From positions 10,335,830-10,399,829 of the forward strand of contig ML677386.1 of the NCBI GenBank assembly GCA_007922305.1: a DNA stretch of 64,000 nucleotides. The letters are read 5' to 3'. Below are positions 46,143 through 55,544 of the stretch, piece after piece (within the stretch, counting starts at the first letter, position 1; each line of letters starts with the position of its first letter). Under the pieces are notes generated by a model. It did not search any database. It was not told where the DNA came from and worked only from the letters and a program-made list of their open reading frames with translations. Origin of the DNA: Dermatemys mawii (taxonomy: Eukaryota; Chordata; Testudines; Dermatemydidae). The position numbers and the translations under genes are program-made.

Positions 46143-46508
46143 CCCTTCACCCAGGCCGGCAGTGGGCTGAGTGGGGCTGGTGGCCGGGACCCTGGCTGGC
46201 AAGGGGCCAGCAGCCAGAATCCCAGACCAGTGGTGGGCAGAGTGGGGCCGGCAGCCACGACCCCAGAGCAGCGGTGGGCTGAGCAGCTCAGCCCGCTGCC
46301 GGTCTGGGGTTCTGGCTGCCGGCTCCTGCCAGCCAGGGTCTCAGCCACCAGCCCCACTCAGCCCGTTGCCAGACTGGGGTCCCCTTTACCCAGGCCAGCA
46401 ACAGGTTGAGTGGGGCCACTGGCCAGGACCCCGGCTGGCAGCAGCGTGCCATTAAAAATCGGTTCGCGTGCCACCTTTGGCACGCGTGCCTTAGGTTGCC
46501 GACCCCTG
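46143..46508. mobile_element. hAT non-autonomous element, truncated copy
   Basis: It shares the right end ('gcgtgccttaggttgccg', then ACCCCTG) and the GC-rich interior ('cagcccgctgccggtctggg') with 17768-19064. The left CAGGGG terminus and AT-rich arm are missing. A GC-rich unit ('ccagcagccagaa', 'gtggggccggcagcc') is repeated about three times within it. Confidence 0.75.
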
Positions 46509-48081
46509 GCTTAGACTTTCCCTGTCAAAGTTTAAGCAGATCTGAGATAAAAAAAATCGGGCCCGAAGCTTCCTGTATAGTTGAGGCCATTGGATAAGCC
46601 TCTTGACAGGAATTGCCACAGCAGGCTCTTTGCTTTGAAGTTAATCACCTGTTTCCAGTGCATACACGGGTAACTAATTGTATTCATTAACCATTCAAAT
46701 TGTAAAGGCAGTTCATTACAGCATAGACAATTAAACTGAAGACAAATGTAAATAATGTTATTTCTTACACTGTCCTACATCTTTGATCTTAAGGTTAATT
46801 GACTCTTTCACATGCAATTAAGACACAAAAGGGAATTAGTATCTACAAACTAATCTAGTTACATTGTTAACTGCTAACAAGATGTAATTAAACACAAACC
46901 CACAGCATTTACACTTTGATTCTCTAACAAACAATACAGGCAAACATATTAAAGATTCTAGTCTACTTAACATGGCTTTGAGAACTACCTACAAGGAATG
47001 GCCCTGTTTGCCATTTCAGTGCCTCCTGTTAAATTGTTATGGGTCTCACACAAAGTGACCAATATGTCAGTGTCACAGCTAATAAAAGAGAAGACATACT
47101 GGCTATCATTCAGCTACTTTGAGGCAAAGAATAAAATGGTGGCCAAGTTTTCAAATTTAGCCATGTAATTTGCCTACTGCGATGCTATAATTGATCACTC
47201 AGATGGGCACATAGGTACCCAACTACTCAGTTTACATGCCTACATGCAGATTCAAGCAGCCGAATATGGAATTTGCGCATTCTGTCAGTTAAGATATCAA
47301 TGTTTGAAAATTGGTCTCCTTGGACCAAATTTTGATTGCCGTTACACTGGTGTAAATTTGAAGTTGCTGGGCTTGTTCCTCAGGTCTGGCTTAACCCTGG
47401 TTGGTACAGGACTCAAGGAGGTACAGGCTAAGGTGGCCTAGTCCCTAGTGCAATTTAGAGAATCCCAAAGGCTGCTCTAAATTTCACCATCTGTTAACAG
47501 CCCCCCAAAGGGCTATTTCACCAGCCAGGGATTAGTGGATTTCCGCAGTGCTCCAGCCACACCCCCAACACTGGCTCATTGCCGTTACTCCAGAGTAATG
47601 CCAGTGTAATTGAAAGAATAAATAAATTTTCCTCTCCCCTCTTTAAAAAGAAACACCATGATGCATAAAATATGAAGTTCTAAGACTCCCAAGACAGTAC
47701 TGATTGTGAGTGTTGCTGTTATTCCCAATGCTCTTTCATAAAGCTAAACAGCACAGCATTCATTCATTTGCATGTCATAGCAGAGTGTGGTATTATTTTT
47801 GTAAATCTTCTAACATAATGACTGCAGAACAGCGGTGCTATTTCACTTTTCATTTTGCCCACTTTCTTCTAACTGTAGAGATGATCATTATTATTAGACT
47901 ACAGTTGTCCCCAAACTATGCTAGGTGTTTTAGTGTGATATGGAATGAACTATGTATTTGTGGCAAGATTCTTATTTAATTGAGGTCAATAGTTGACTCC
48001 AAATGGTCCCAGGATTTGGTTCTTGGAAAGTAAAATGCTGTGTAGAATTCTTTATTAATTCTTGTTTTTTCATCTCTTCAG
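46509..48081. other. SLC35F3: 3' part of intron 1, nothing recognised
   Basis: AT-rich, with a MITE-like 'acactggtgtaaatttgaag' scrap at about 47345-47364. It ends in the exon 2 polypyrimidine tract and acceptor. Confidence 0.45.
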
Positions 48082-48406
48082 GGGATGAGCACTCCCGGGA
48101 ATCTCCAGCCCCACCAGAAGCACAGATGCAGGCTGGGGTGGAAGGCAGTGGAACGGGAAATCGTTGCTGTTGGAAATGCTCAGTGACTCAACTCAAGAAA
48201 TTTTTCTGGGGAGTGGCAGTGGTCCTGGGTGTCTGCTCCTCCTGGTCAGGTTCAACCCAGCTAGCAAAACTGACCTTTAAGAAATTCGATGCACCCTTTA
48301 CTCTGACATGGTTTGCAACAAACTGGAACTTTTTATTCTTTCCTTTGTACTATATTGGACATGTTTTCAAATCAGCTGAGAAACAGTCTCCGAAGCAGAG
48401 ATACAG
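48082..48406 (+). CDS. SLC35F3: SLC35F3 coding exon 2, with membrane segments 1 and 2
   Basis: The 325-bp exon completes the split Gly26 and encodes residues 27-133 plus two bases of an Arg codon (phase 2). Residues 27-64 finish a hydrophilic cytosolic tail. About 66-88 (FFWGVAVVLGVCSSW onward) is membrane segment 1, and about 98-120 (FTLTWFATNWNFLFFPLYY onward) is segment 2. The QLAKLTF.KFDAPFTLTWFATNWNFLF core is typical of SLC35F3/F4, and the N-tail identifies F3. The family belongs to the drug/metabolite transporter superfamily, usually with ten helices. A thiamine-transport role has been proposed for human SLC35F3 but is not settled. Splice sites are strong (CTCTTCAG|GG and ACAG|GTAAGA). 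The reading frame is intact. Remaining exons (KQRYRE... onward) are outside the window. Confidence 0.95.
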
Positions 48407-50324
48407 GTAAGAGAGCTTTTTGTTTTCAGTTTTGCTCTCATGATACTTGAATGTTGCTCTACCCCTTGAGTTGATGTTTTATTCAGATCACTTTGTTAAA
48501 TCAATATTGAATGTTTTCCTTTTCAGCATTGTTAAAGAGGTTTCTGAATTCACTACTGAAGGCTTGCAAGCTGAGAATGTTTTTTATTTCTTCTGTGAAC
48601 TTATTCCAAAAGTAAGACTTGCTGGTTCATTTCCAATGCTTGTTTTAAAGGCATTTGATTGAAGCGTGCACTTTATTTTGTTACCTTTCTGGGGTTTTCC
48701 ATCTTATCCTTTAAAAAAAAATATTCAGTCCTTCCTCTATTTTACAGCTAATTTTCTTGCAATCTCTCCCTCATAGTAAAATGGAAGAGCAGCTGCTTCC
48801 AAAACCTATGCTTCTGTGACTCCAAGGATTGACTGCAAAGGATGCTATAATGTTGGCTTGGCAAATCCCTTTCATCTCTAGATATTTATGGCTGAACTCT
48901 GACCCCAGTGACACCCCAGCTACCCCATACATTTCAGTGGGGTAGCACAGGTATAGCTGAGGATAGAATTTAGCCCTAAATATACCCTTTTCCATGTACA
49001 AGGTGTGGCTCACCTCATAGGAAGTGCTGAGTGCCTAAGTCCCATTAACTTCAGTTGCAACTGAGGGCCCTTAATCAGCTTCAGGATCTGGCTCATTGTG
49101 AGGTTCTCTCCCAGTCTTGGAGCTGCATCTTTCACTCCTCTTCCAGCCTTAGCAAAAACTTCTCAGATGAAATGTCTGAATTGAAGATATCTTTCAATGA
49201 ATAAAAATCTCATCTATAGCCCAGTGATGCTTAGTGCAACTTGCTGCTATGCCAGAGGTCCAGAATTACTTTCTGTAAACAACCTCCTTTACATTTATGT
49301 CAAAAAGGTACAAAGTCACCAAGTTAGTCCCATGCCAGTCTGACAGCTTCGCAAACATTACCTTCCTTTTTTAAAAGGTTGGAGATTTAGGAATCTAATT
49401 GGTCTATGCAGACATGAGATGCCACTGTTAGAGACCCACCTGACAAAGTCTTTAACCCAACGTCAGGGCAATGAAAACCAGGACTTAGGAACATTCTTTG
49501 TCTCAGTTATACCAGTGAAACTCTCATGACTTCAGAGAGATTGCCCAGATATGGCAGTGGGTATAATTTGGTCCTTCATTAAGATTTTTTTTTTAACTTC
49601 CAGATGTGTAGTAATGGGTCAGAAACTTACTATAGAACATACCTATGAAATCAGGGCACTCAAGAGGTACTGTACTCTCTGTTACTATTATAAATATTAA
49701 AAATCATGTCATTTCATTCTGGTTAATGTTATTTATATCTTCTTACTCTTATAACTCCATCAGGGAAATTGTGGATGAAGGGACTTCACCACAGTTCTTC
49801 AGTTCTTATGGCAATACCGAGGAGTTTTAGAATAAGGTTTAAGATGATGCTGTCAACACACTTCAGCTTCAGCCTGAGCCTGCAGCAAGACATAATGTCA
49901 ATGAAATATATTTCCATTGTTTTTTACCCCCTTTTGAGAAATGAGAGAACCTAGAGGTTAAAGATTGTGACAGATTTTATTCCTTTGGTTTGTTTACTTT
50001 TTTTTTTAATTTTAAATTTGCTACAGACAACCTTATGTTTAAATGCTTGTGAATCCTGGTGCGAGATACTGTAGCCCTTCAAATCCCGGAGCTTAAAATA
50101 GAGCCCTAATTCTCCTCTTCTGTAAGGTTAATTAATGCTTCTGATAGTCTTATGCCTTCCATTCAATTAATCGATGACTTAGCTGAAGAAAGATGCAAAT
50201 CCTAAATTCTATTTGTGAAGTAGCTGAGATTTCATTTCAAATAAACATGTAGTCTGTTTAGTGAACAGTTGTGAAGATTGTACATTTGCATCTTTGACCA
50301 GCAGAGTGAATTGTGATTAACTAA
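48407..50324. other. SLC35F3: Start of SLC35F3 intron 2
   Basis: Begins with the GTAAGA donor. Contains a palindromic MITE-like scrap at about 48891-48976 ('cagctaccccatacatttca' mirrored by 'gtggggtagc'). No coding exon seen. Confidence 0.5.
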
Positions 50325-50590
50325 GCATATTATAGTGGTCTAGTGGGCAGGGCACTCTATGGCATGTTAAGAGACCTGGGTTCTATTTCTGCAACTGACT
50401 TACTGGGTGATTTTGGGTAACTCACTTCACCCCCCTGTTTCTCCTTCACACTTTGTCTATTTCGATTATAAACTGTTCATGGGAGGAATTGTCCCTTGTT
50501 AGCTGTATATCCAGCACCTACCACAATGGGTCCATGATATAAATTGGGGCTTTTATGTGCTACTGCTATACAAATAATTATTAATAACAT
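50325..50590 (+). mobile_element. CORE-SINE (MIR-like) with L2-type tail
   Basis: Ordered blocks: 'agagacctgggttctatttc' (50370-50389), 'tgggtaactcacttcacc' and 'caatgggtccatgatataaa', then the short tail 'caaataattattaataa'. This is a nearly complete amniote CORE-SINE. Confidence 0.85.
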
Positions 50591-50693
50591 ATATATAAAA
50601 CCTTAAAATATTCCTGAGGAAACACAAGGGTATGTTTCCTGCAGCAAGTGTTATTTGTTGCCTTTTCAGCATATATATGGTAGTACTTTGCAT

Positions 50694-50915
50694 AGACTCT
50701 TAGATCCCAAGACCAAAAGGGACCATTCTGATCATCTAGTCTGAGCTCCTGTATAACACAGCCATAGAACTTCCCTGAAATAATTCCTGTTTGAACTAGA
50801 GCATCTCTCTTAGGAAAAACATCTAATCTTGATGTTAAAACTGTCAGTGATGCAGAATCCACCACCACTTTTCATGCATTGTTCCAGTGGTTAATAACCT
50901 TCACTGTTAGAATTT
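50694..50915 (-). mobile_element. CR1 LINE 3' end
   Basis: Plus strand reads 'aaaagggaccattctgatca', 'tctagtctgagctcctgt', 'gtcagtgatgcagaatccac' and 'gttccagtggttaataacc', a reverse-oriented CR1 tail of the same subfamily as 36925-37600. Confidence 0.85.
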
Positions 50916-50939
50916 ATTAGAGCAGAGAGATGCTGGTTC

Positions 50940-51213
50940 TATAGCTGGGTGGTTAGAGTAAGGTACTCAGTTGGGATGTGAGAGAGTCAGGTCCAAGGCC
51001 CTGCTCCAATGAATATTTTGTTGTTTATACAAAGTGGAATAGCTCCAACAGGAGAAGTTGAGAAAAACCCAGACCACATTAGCCCATAATCCGGTGACTA
51101 AGGCACTCACCTGGCATATGAGAATCTTGGATCAAGTTCGTGCTCCAGATCAGATGGAGAATGGATTTGAACTCAGACCTTCTACATCCCCGGTGAGTAC
51201 CTTAACCACAAGT
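50940..51213. repeat. tRNA-like head-to-head repeat
   Basis: 'gggtggttagagtaaggtac' (50947-50966), with 'cagttgggatgtgagagagt' and 'caggtccaaggccctgctcc' after it, resembles a tRNA-derived SINE head with degenerate A- and B-box-like stretches. A mirrored copy ends 'gtgagtaccttaaccacaag' (51191-51210). It cannot be a functional tRNA gene, because no clover-leaf can be drawn. Confidence 0.5.
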
Positions 51214-51221
51214 TGGGTCAT

Positions 51222-51340
51222 AGGTGCTGGAGCTAGTTGTGCTGCAACACCCCCTGGCTTGAAGTGATTTCCAGGGTTTACAGTTCAGTTCAATGGTTCT
51301 CAGCATCCCCACTGTACAAATTGTTCAAGCACCCCTGAGT
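51222..51340. repeat. Short MITE-like repeat, copy C
   Basis: 'caacaccccctggcttgaag', 'tccagggtttacag' and 'tgtacaaattgttcaagcac' match copies A (30389-30510) and B (30868-30990). Confidence 0.8.
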
Positions 51341-51418
51341 GGGGTTACTTAGTCCAGAGGTATTAGAAATTGGTTCAGGAGCAGATTCAGTGTCCACACT
51401 GAAGGTTACCACAGATGA

Positions 51419-51615
51419 TAGAATCATGGAATATCGGGGTTGGAAGGGACCTCAGGAGGTCATCTAGTCTAACCCCCTGCTCAAAGCAGGACCAATCCCC
51501 AATTAAATCATCCAACAGATTTTTGCCCCATCTCCCTAAACGGCCCCCCTCAAGGATTGAGCTCACAACCCTGGGTTTAGTAGACCAATGTTCAAACCAC
51601 TGAGCTATCCCTCCT
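51419..51615 (-). mobile_element. Cry-type tRNA-derived SINE with CR1 tail
   Basis: Read on the minus strand, the 5' head is 'ggagggatagctcagtggtt', with a pol III A box TAGCTCAGTGG. A tRNA-like 'gggttgtgagctcaatcc' B-box region follows. The 3' half is the CR1 end (plus strand: 'ttggaagggacctcaggagg', 'tcatctagtctaaccccctg'). A tRNA head with a CR1 tail is the hallmark of the tortoise pol III SINE described in hidden-necked turtles. This is the best taxonomic marker in the window. Confidence 0.9.
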
Positions 51616-52988
51616 CGTGCTAAAAGAAGAGGCCCCAGGATGGTGCTGCCCACTGTTGCATTCTTTAAATTCTCCTCCCGGCTCCCTCCTATTACAAGTT
51701 TCAGTGAGAGCAGTGGATTATTTGACAAAGGCTAGATGGTATATCATGTAAAATGTCACATTAACAAATCTTACTGTTTAAGCCTTTTGATTCTTAAACA
51801 TTATAGAAAAGAAAAAGGAAATGAGAAATCATAAAAGCTTCATAAGAATGGATGGATGGGTTTCTCCCCCAAAATGTTCTTAAATCCTTGAGTTAAATGT
51901 ACCACTCAAAGACAAACATTTGAATTACTTATTCTGCTCTTAAAAGCCTCCTGTACTGTATCTTCCTATATAATTCTAGAACATCTTGCAACTTCCTCAC
52001 AGAAGGCTTATCTGCCCTACACACAAACCAGTTTAAAGTTAGACACAGTTTTTCATGTTAAGGCACATTTTATTATTTATGTGCCTAAATGTGGATTTAG
52101 GTGCCTACCTGTAGAGAGCCAAATTTTAATTTTTTTTACTAAAACTTTATTGCACTTCTTTACATTTAACGGGTTGGTTGGTTGTTTTCTTTATAAGATT
52201 TTGTAATGTTTCTCCATAATGTGGATTAATTATTTAATGGATGTTTTAAAAAATGTATTAAGACAGCCATATTATTTTACTGAAAAACTAGCTGAAGTAC
52301 ATGTTGCAAACAGCCACTTATAAGCTTGTTGGTAAGGATTACTGATAGGATGTTCTCCACTTGCACAGTAACACTACAGGACCTATAAATACCTCCTTGA
52401 GAATTCCTTATCAAAGCAGAATGGGAGTATCAATGATAATTCAATTCGGACAATATTGATTCATTTCAAATTATGTACAGGTTGAGGGACCCTCACAATG
52501 AATAGAATGCCATTCTTCAGCTGTACTTTTGAAGATGAGTCAGGGTAAGCAGAAGCACCTCCATTGTCTTTGTTTTGGGCCTAATTCTTCCCCTAAGCCA
52601 TAGTCTATGCTATCTCATTGAAGACGATGCACAAAGTGTAAGAGGGCAGAATTTGGCCCATTAGTTTTAATGGCAGCATCATGGCATGGCATGACATGGC
52701 AGCATGTGTGAAACTGCATCAGAATAAAATAAAATAGAAAAATCTGAGAGACCATTGTAGCACTCCATCTCCTACTTTCTGTGAGAGTGTTCACTAGCTC
52801 TGTTTAAATACAATACAATATGATAGATTTACATTGTCTACATTAAGTTAACTGTTGTCAAGTCCTGTGATAACACATGTAATGATTTATGATCCTAATG
52901 AATCCTCTTTAAGTACATCGTCTTTGCTTCCTACTTGTTGCTTTGATTTACATTTGTGTAGGATTAAAATTGGGTACAGAATCATTAA
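51616..52988. other. Intron 2 sequence, nothing recognised
   Basis: AT-rich. A stem-loop scrap lies around 52590-52660 ('tctcattgaagacgatgca'). No exon. Confidence 0.4.
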
Positions 52989-52991
52989 TTA
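52989..52991. other. Target-site duplication TTA, left
   Basis: TTA directly before the CACTAGTC terminus. The same three bases follow the other end at 55542-55544. Confidence 0.75.
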
Positions 52992-53122
52992 CACTAGTCT
53001 ACAATTTTTTAGAAGTCGTCTGCTTCAGAGATAAAATGTGATATTTATTATGTATTTTGATGTGCTGAATTCAAATATGACAATTAAAACAACTGATTGG
53101 CTACTGTTTCTAAGATATTTAA
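52992..53122 (+). repeat. Left terminal inverted repeat of the CACTA-like element
   Basis: Starts CACTAGTCTACA and reaches 'ctgattggctactgtttcta' and 'agatattta'. Relative to the right end it has about 8 extra bases after position 18 and scattered substitutions. Confidence 0.75.
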
Positions 53123-53336
53123 GCTTTTACATTTTATGTCTCTGTATAGTGTGTAGATGGTAGAGTTTTAATCATAAATTGTAAACCTAGGTCTTTTCAT
53201 GTGTTTATGGTTGCTTTACATGAAAATATTTCACCTGTCCTGTTTATGTAACACTTTAAAAATCAGCAAAAGGGTTATATAAATAAACTGTATTATGAAA
53301 CAAAAGGCAAAAAACTATTATGTACATAGTTTAGTC

Positions 53337-55031
53337 CTATTCAGTGTCTACTCGGCGCTTCTTGGCTTGTCTCTTGTATTCATTAAATGGAGCATCTCTT
53401 GTCACTGTCCAGCAATAGTCTGCAAGCATCGATGGGCTCCATTTGCCCTGATAGCGCTTCTCCATTGTTGCAATGTCCTGGTGAAATCGCTCGCCGTGCT
53501 CGTCGCTCACTGCTCCGCAGTTCGGTGGAAAAAAATCTAGATGAGAGTGCAAAAAATGTATCTTTAGTGACATGTTGCAACCAAGGCTTTTGTATACCTT
53601 GAGGAGGTTTTCCACCAACAACCTGTAGTTGTCTGCCTTGTTGTTTCCGAGAAAATGTATTGCCACTGACTGGAAGGCTTTCCATGCCATCTTTTCCTTG
53701 CCATGCAGTGCATGGTCAAATGCATCATCTCGAAGAACTTCACGAATATGAGGACCAACAAAGACACCTTCCTTTATCTTAGCTTCACTTAACCTTGGAA
53801 ATTTTCCACGGAGGTACTTGAAAGCTGCTTGTGTTTTGTCAATGGCCTTGACAAAGTTCTTCATCAGACCCAGCTTGATGTGTAAGGGTGGTAACAAAAT
53901 CTTCCTTGATTCAACAAGTGGTGGATGCTGAACACTTTTCCTCCCAGGCTCCAATGACTGTTGGAATGGCCAATCTTTCTTGATGTAGTGGGAATCTCTT
54001 GCACAACTATCCCATTCGCAGAGAAAACAGCAGTACTTTGTGTATCCGGTCTGCAGACCAAGCAAGAGAGCAACAACCTTCAAATCGCCACAAAGCTGCC
54101 ACTGATGTTGGTCATAGTTTATGCACCTCAAAAGTTGTTTCATGTTGTCATAGGTTTCCTTCATATGGATTGCATGACCAACTGGAATTGATGGCAAAAC
54201 ATTGCCATTATGCAGCAAAACAGCTTTAAGACTCGTCTTCGACGAATCAATGAAGAGTCTCCATTCATCTGGATCGTGAACGATGTTGAGGGCTGCCATC
54301 ACACCATCGATGTTGTTGCAGGCTACAAGATCACCTTCCATGAAGAAGAATGGGACAAGATCCTTTTGACGGTCACGGAACATGGAAACCCTAACATCAC
54401 CTGCCAGGAGATTCCACTGCTGTAGTCTGGAGCCCAACAGCTCTGCCTTACTCTTGGGTAGTTCCAAATCCCTGACAAGGTCATTCAGTTCAGCTTGTGT
54501 TATGAGGTGTGGTTCAGAGGAGGAGGATGGGAGAAAATGTGGGTCCTGTGACATTGATGGTTCAGGACCAGAAGCTTCATCCTCTTCCTCTTCCTCGTCT
54601 GACTCAAGTGAGAATGATTCTGGTGTATCAGGAACCAGCAGTCTTTCTCCGTGGGGTATTGGGCGTATAGCTGATGGAATGTTTGGATAATGCACAGTCC
54701 ACTTTTTCTTCTTTGACACACCTTTCCCAACTGGAGGCACCATGCAGAAGTAACAATTGCTGGTATGATCTGTTGGCTCTCTCCAAATCATTGGCACTGC
54801 AAGAGGCATAGATTTCCTTTTCCTGTTCAACCACTGGCGAAGATTTGTTGCACAAGTGTTGCAGCATATATGTGGGGCCCACCTCTTGTCCTGACCTCCA
54901 ATTTTGCAGCCAAAATAAAGATGATAGGCTTTCTTAACCATAGTGGTTATACTGCGCTTTTGTGATGCAAAAGTCACTTCACCACAAACATAGCAGAAGT
55001 TATCTGCACTGTTCACAGAAGTACGAGGCAT
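53337..55031 (-). CDS. Intact 564-residue putative DDE transposase
   Basis: One uninterrupted frame runs from ATG (55029-55031) to TAG (53337-53339). Residues 1-100 are Cys/His-rich, with CxxC pairs at 13/16, 57/60 and 93/96 plus H54, so a zinc-binding, DNA-recognition domain is likely. A basic KKKK patch is at 107-110 and an acidic run at 143-152 (ESDEEEEEDE). From 200 on lies the conserved part: FRDRQKDLVPFF (218-229), FIDSSKTSLKAVLLHNGN (260-277) and GDLKVVALLLGLQTGYTKYC (315-334). C335/C338 and W340 follow, then HGERFHQDI (512-520) and MEKRYQGKW (523-531). D262, D316 and E514 are my candidates for the catalytic triad, with the Cys pair as a zinc-holding insertion. I recall multi-copy uncharacterised proteins of this type in vertebrate and arthropod genomes. 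The transposase role rests on these motifs and on the element's termini. Its composition and full length contrast with the broken transposases elsewhere here. Confidence 0.8.
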   Translation of the reverse strand: MPRTSVNSADNFCYVCGEVTFASQKRSITTMVKKAYHLYFGCKIGGQDKRWAPHICCNTCATNLRQWLNRKRKSMPLAVPMIWREPTDHTSNCYFCMVPPVGKGVSKKKKWTVHYPNIPSAIRPIPHGERLLVPDTPESFSLESDEEEEEDEASGPEPSMSQDPHFLPSSSSEPHLITQAELNDLVRDLELPKSKAELLGSRLQQWNLLAGDVRVSMFRDRQKDLVPFFFMEGDLVACNNIDGVMAALNIVHDPDEWRLFIDSSKTSLKAVLLHNGNVLPSIPVGHAIHMKETYDNMKQLLRCINYDQHQWQLCGDLKVVALLLGLQTGYTKYCCFLCEWDSCARDSHYIKKDWPFQQSLEPGRKSVQHPPLVESRKILLPPLHIKLGLMKNFVKAIDKTQAAFKYLRGKFPRLSEAKIKEGVFVGPHIREVLRDDAFDHALHGKEKMAWKAFQSVAIHFLGNNKADNYRLLVENLLKVYKSLGCNMSLKIHFLHSHLDFFPPNCGAVSDEHGERFHQDIATMEKRYQGKWSPSMLADYCWTVTRDAPFNEYKRQAKKRRVDTE

Positions 55032-55422
55032 CTCTGCTCACTTTGGCTAAACAGAAATGTGTCCCTTTGCAAAATCAAACACTGACAAATAAGAGAGCAC
55101 AACACTGTATGATTTCTAGAGCTGATATAGGGCAATTTGTTCAGCAGAGTGATGTAAGCTTCGTTATGATTGCATCATCCATGACTTCTAGGAATAACAT
55201 GATACAATTCATATTATGTATGATGCAATACCAGCTTCAGATTGCATCATTCATTGTTTTGCCTAAAAAGCAAGTACTGTCCAAACCCAGTCATGGATTT
55301 ATTCATAGATTCAGTCAAAGATGTATTTTAGTCATTTCTGGTTTAAATTGAGATCCCTTCGCTTTATAACTCACTTATTCTCTGCCATTCCCATGTCAAG
55401 GGTCGTATATACTGACCCAATA

Positions 55423-55541
55423 GCATATCTTGAAAACTAGAGCCAATCAACAATTTTAAGCATCATTTTCGTTCTCAGTGACCCAGAATTAGTAAAGTTT
55501 GACTACATTTATTTCAGAAGCATTTTGGCTGTAGAGCAGTG
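55423..55541 (-). repeat. Right terminal inverted repeat of the CACTA-like element
   Basis: In reverse complement it starts CACTGCTCTACAGCC and ends near 'gattggctctagttttcaag'. It pairs with 52992-53122. Confidence 0.75.
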
Positions 55542-55544
55542 TTA
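55542..55544. other. Target-site duplication TTA, right
   Basis: Partner of 52989-52991. With only three bases, chance agreement is 1 in 64, so it supports but does not prove the boundary. Confidence 0.7.

Larger units (their letters stand above)
29809..48081 (+). other. SLC35F3: SLC35F3 intron 1
   Basis: A phase-1 intron of 18,273 bp opens GTAAAC and closes TTCATCTCTTCAG after a good pyrimidine tract. It is full of transposon remnants listed separately. I found no additional coding exon in it. Its first 2 kb contain the island's 3' part and a long purine-rich tract. Confidence 0.8.
52992..55541 (-). mobile_element. CMC (CACTA/EnSpm-like) DNA transposon, apparently complete
   Basis: The 2550-bp element starts CACTAGTCTACA. 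Its other end reads, in reverse complement, CACTGCTCTACA. The two ends align over about 120 bp as an imperfect inverted repeat: TGCTTC.GA.ATAAA, ATGA...TTAAAA, TGATTGGCT and AAGATAT recur in the same order. A 3-bp TTA duplication flanks it. CACTR termini with a 3-bp duplication are the defining marks of the CACTA branch of the CMC superfamily. One intronless gene on the minus strand fills two thirds of it. An AATAAA on that strand (53044-53049) lies past the stop codon. It sits inside SLC35F3 intron 2, in the antisense direction. Confidence 0.8.

Noticed and set aside
50940..51615. Possible functional tRNA genes
   Set aside because: Only SINE-type heads with A/B-box-like stretches are present. 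No complete clover-leaf with acceptor stem and anticodon loop can be formed.
53337..55031. Intact 564-codon gene considered as a host gene or retrogene
   Set aside because: It lies within CACTR termini and a TTA duplication and has no poly(A) tail or host-family similarity that I recognise, so a transposon gene is more likely. Host recruitment remains open.
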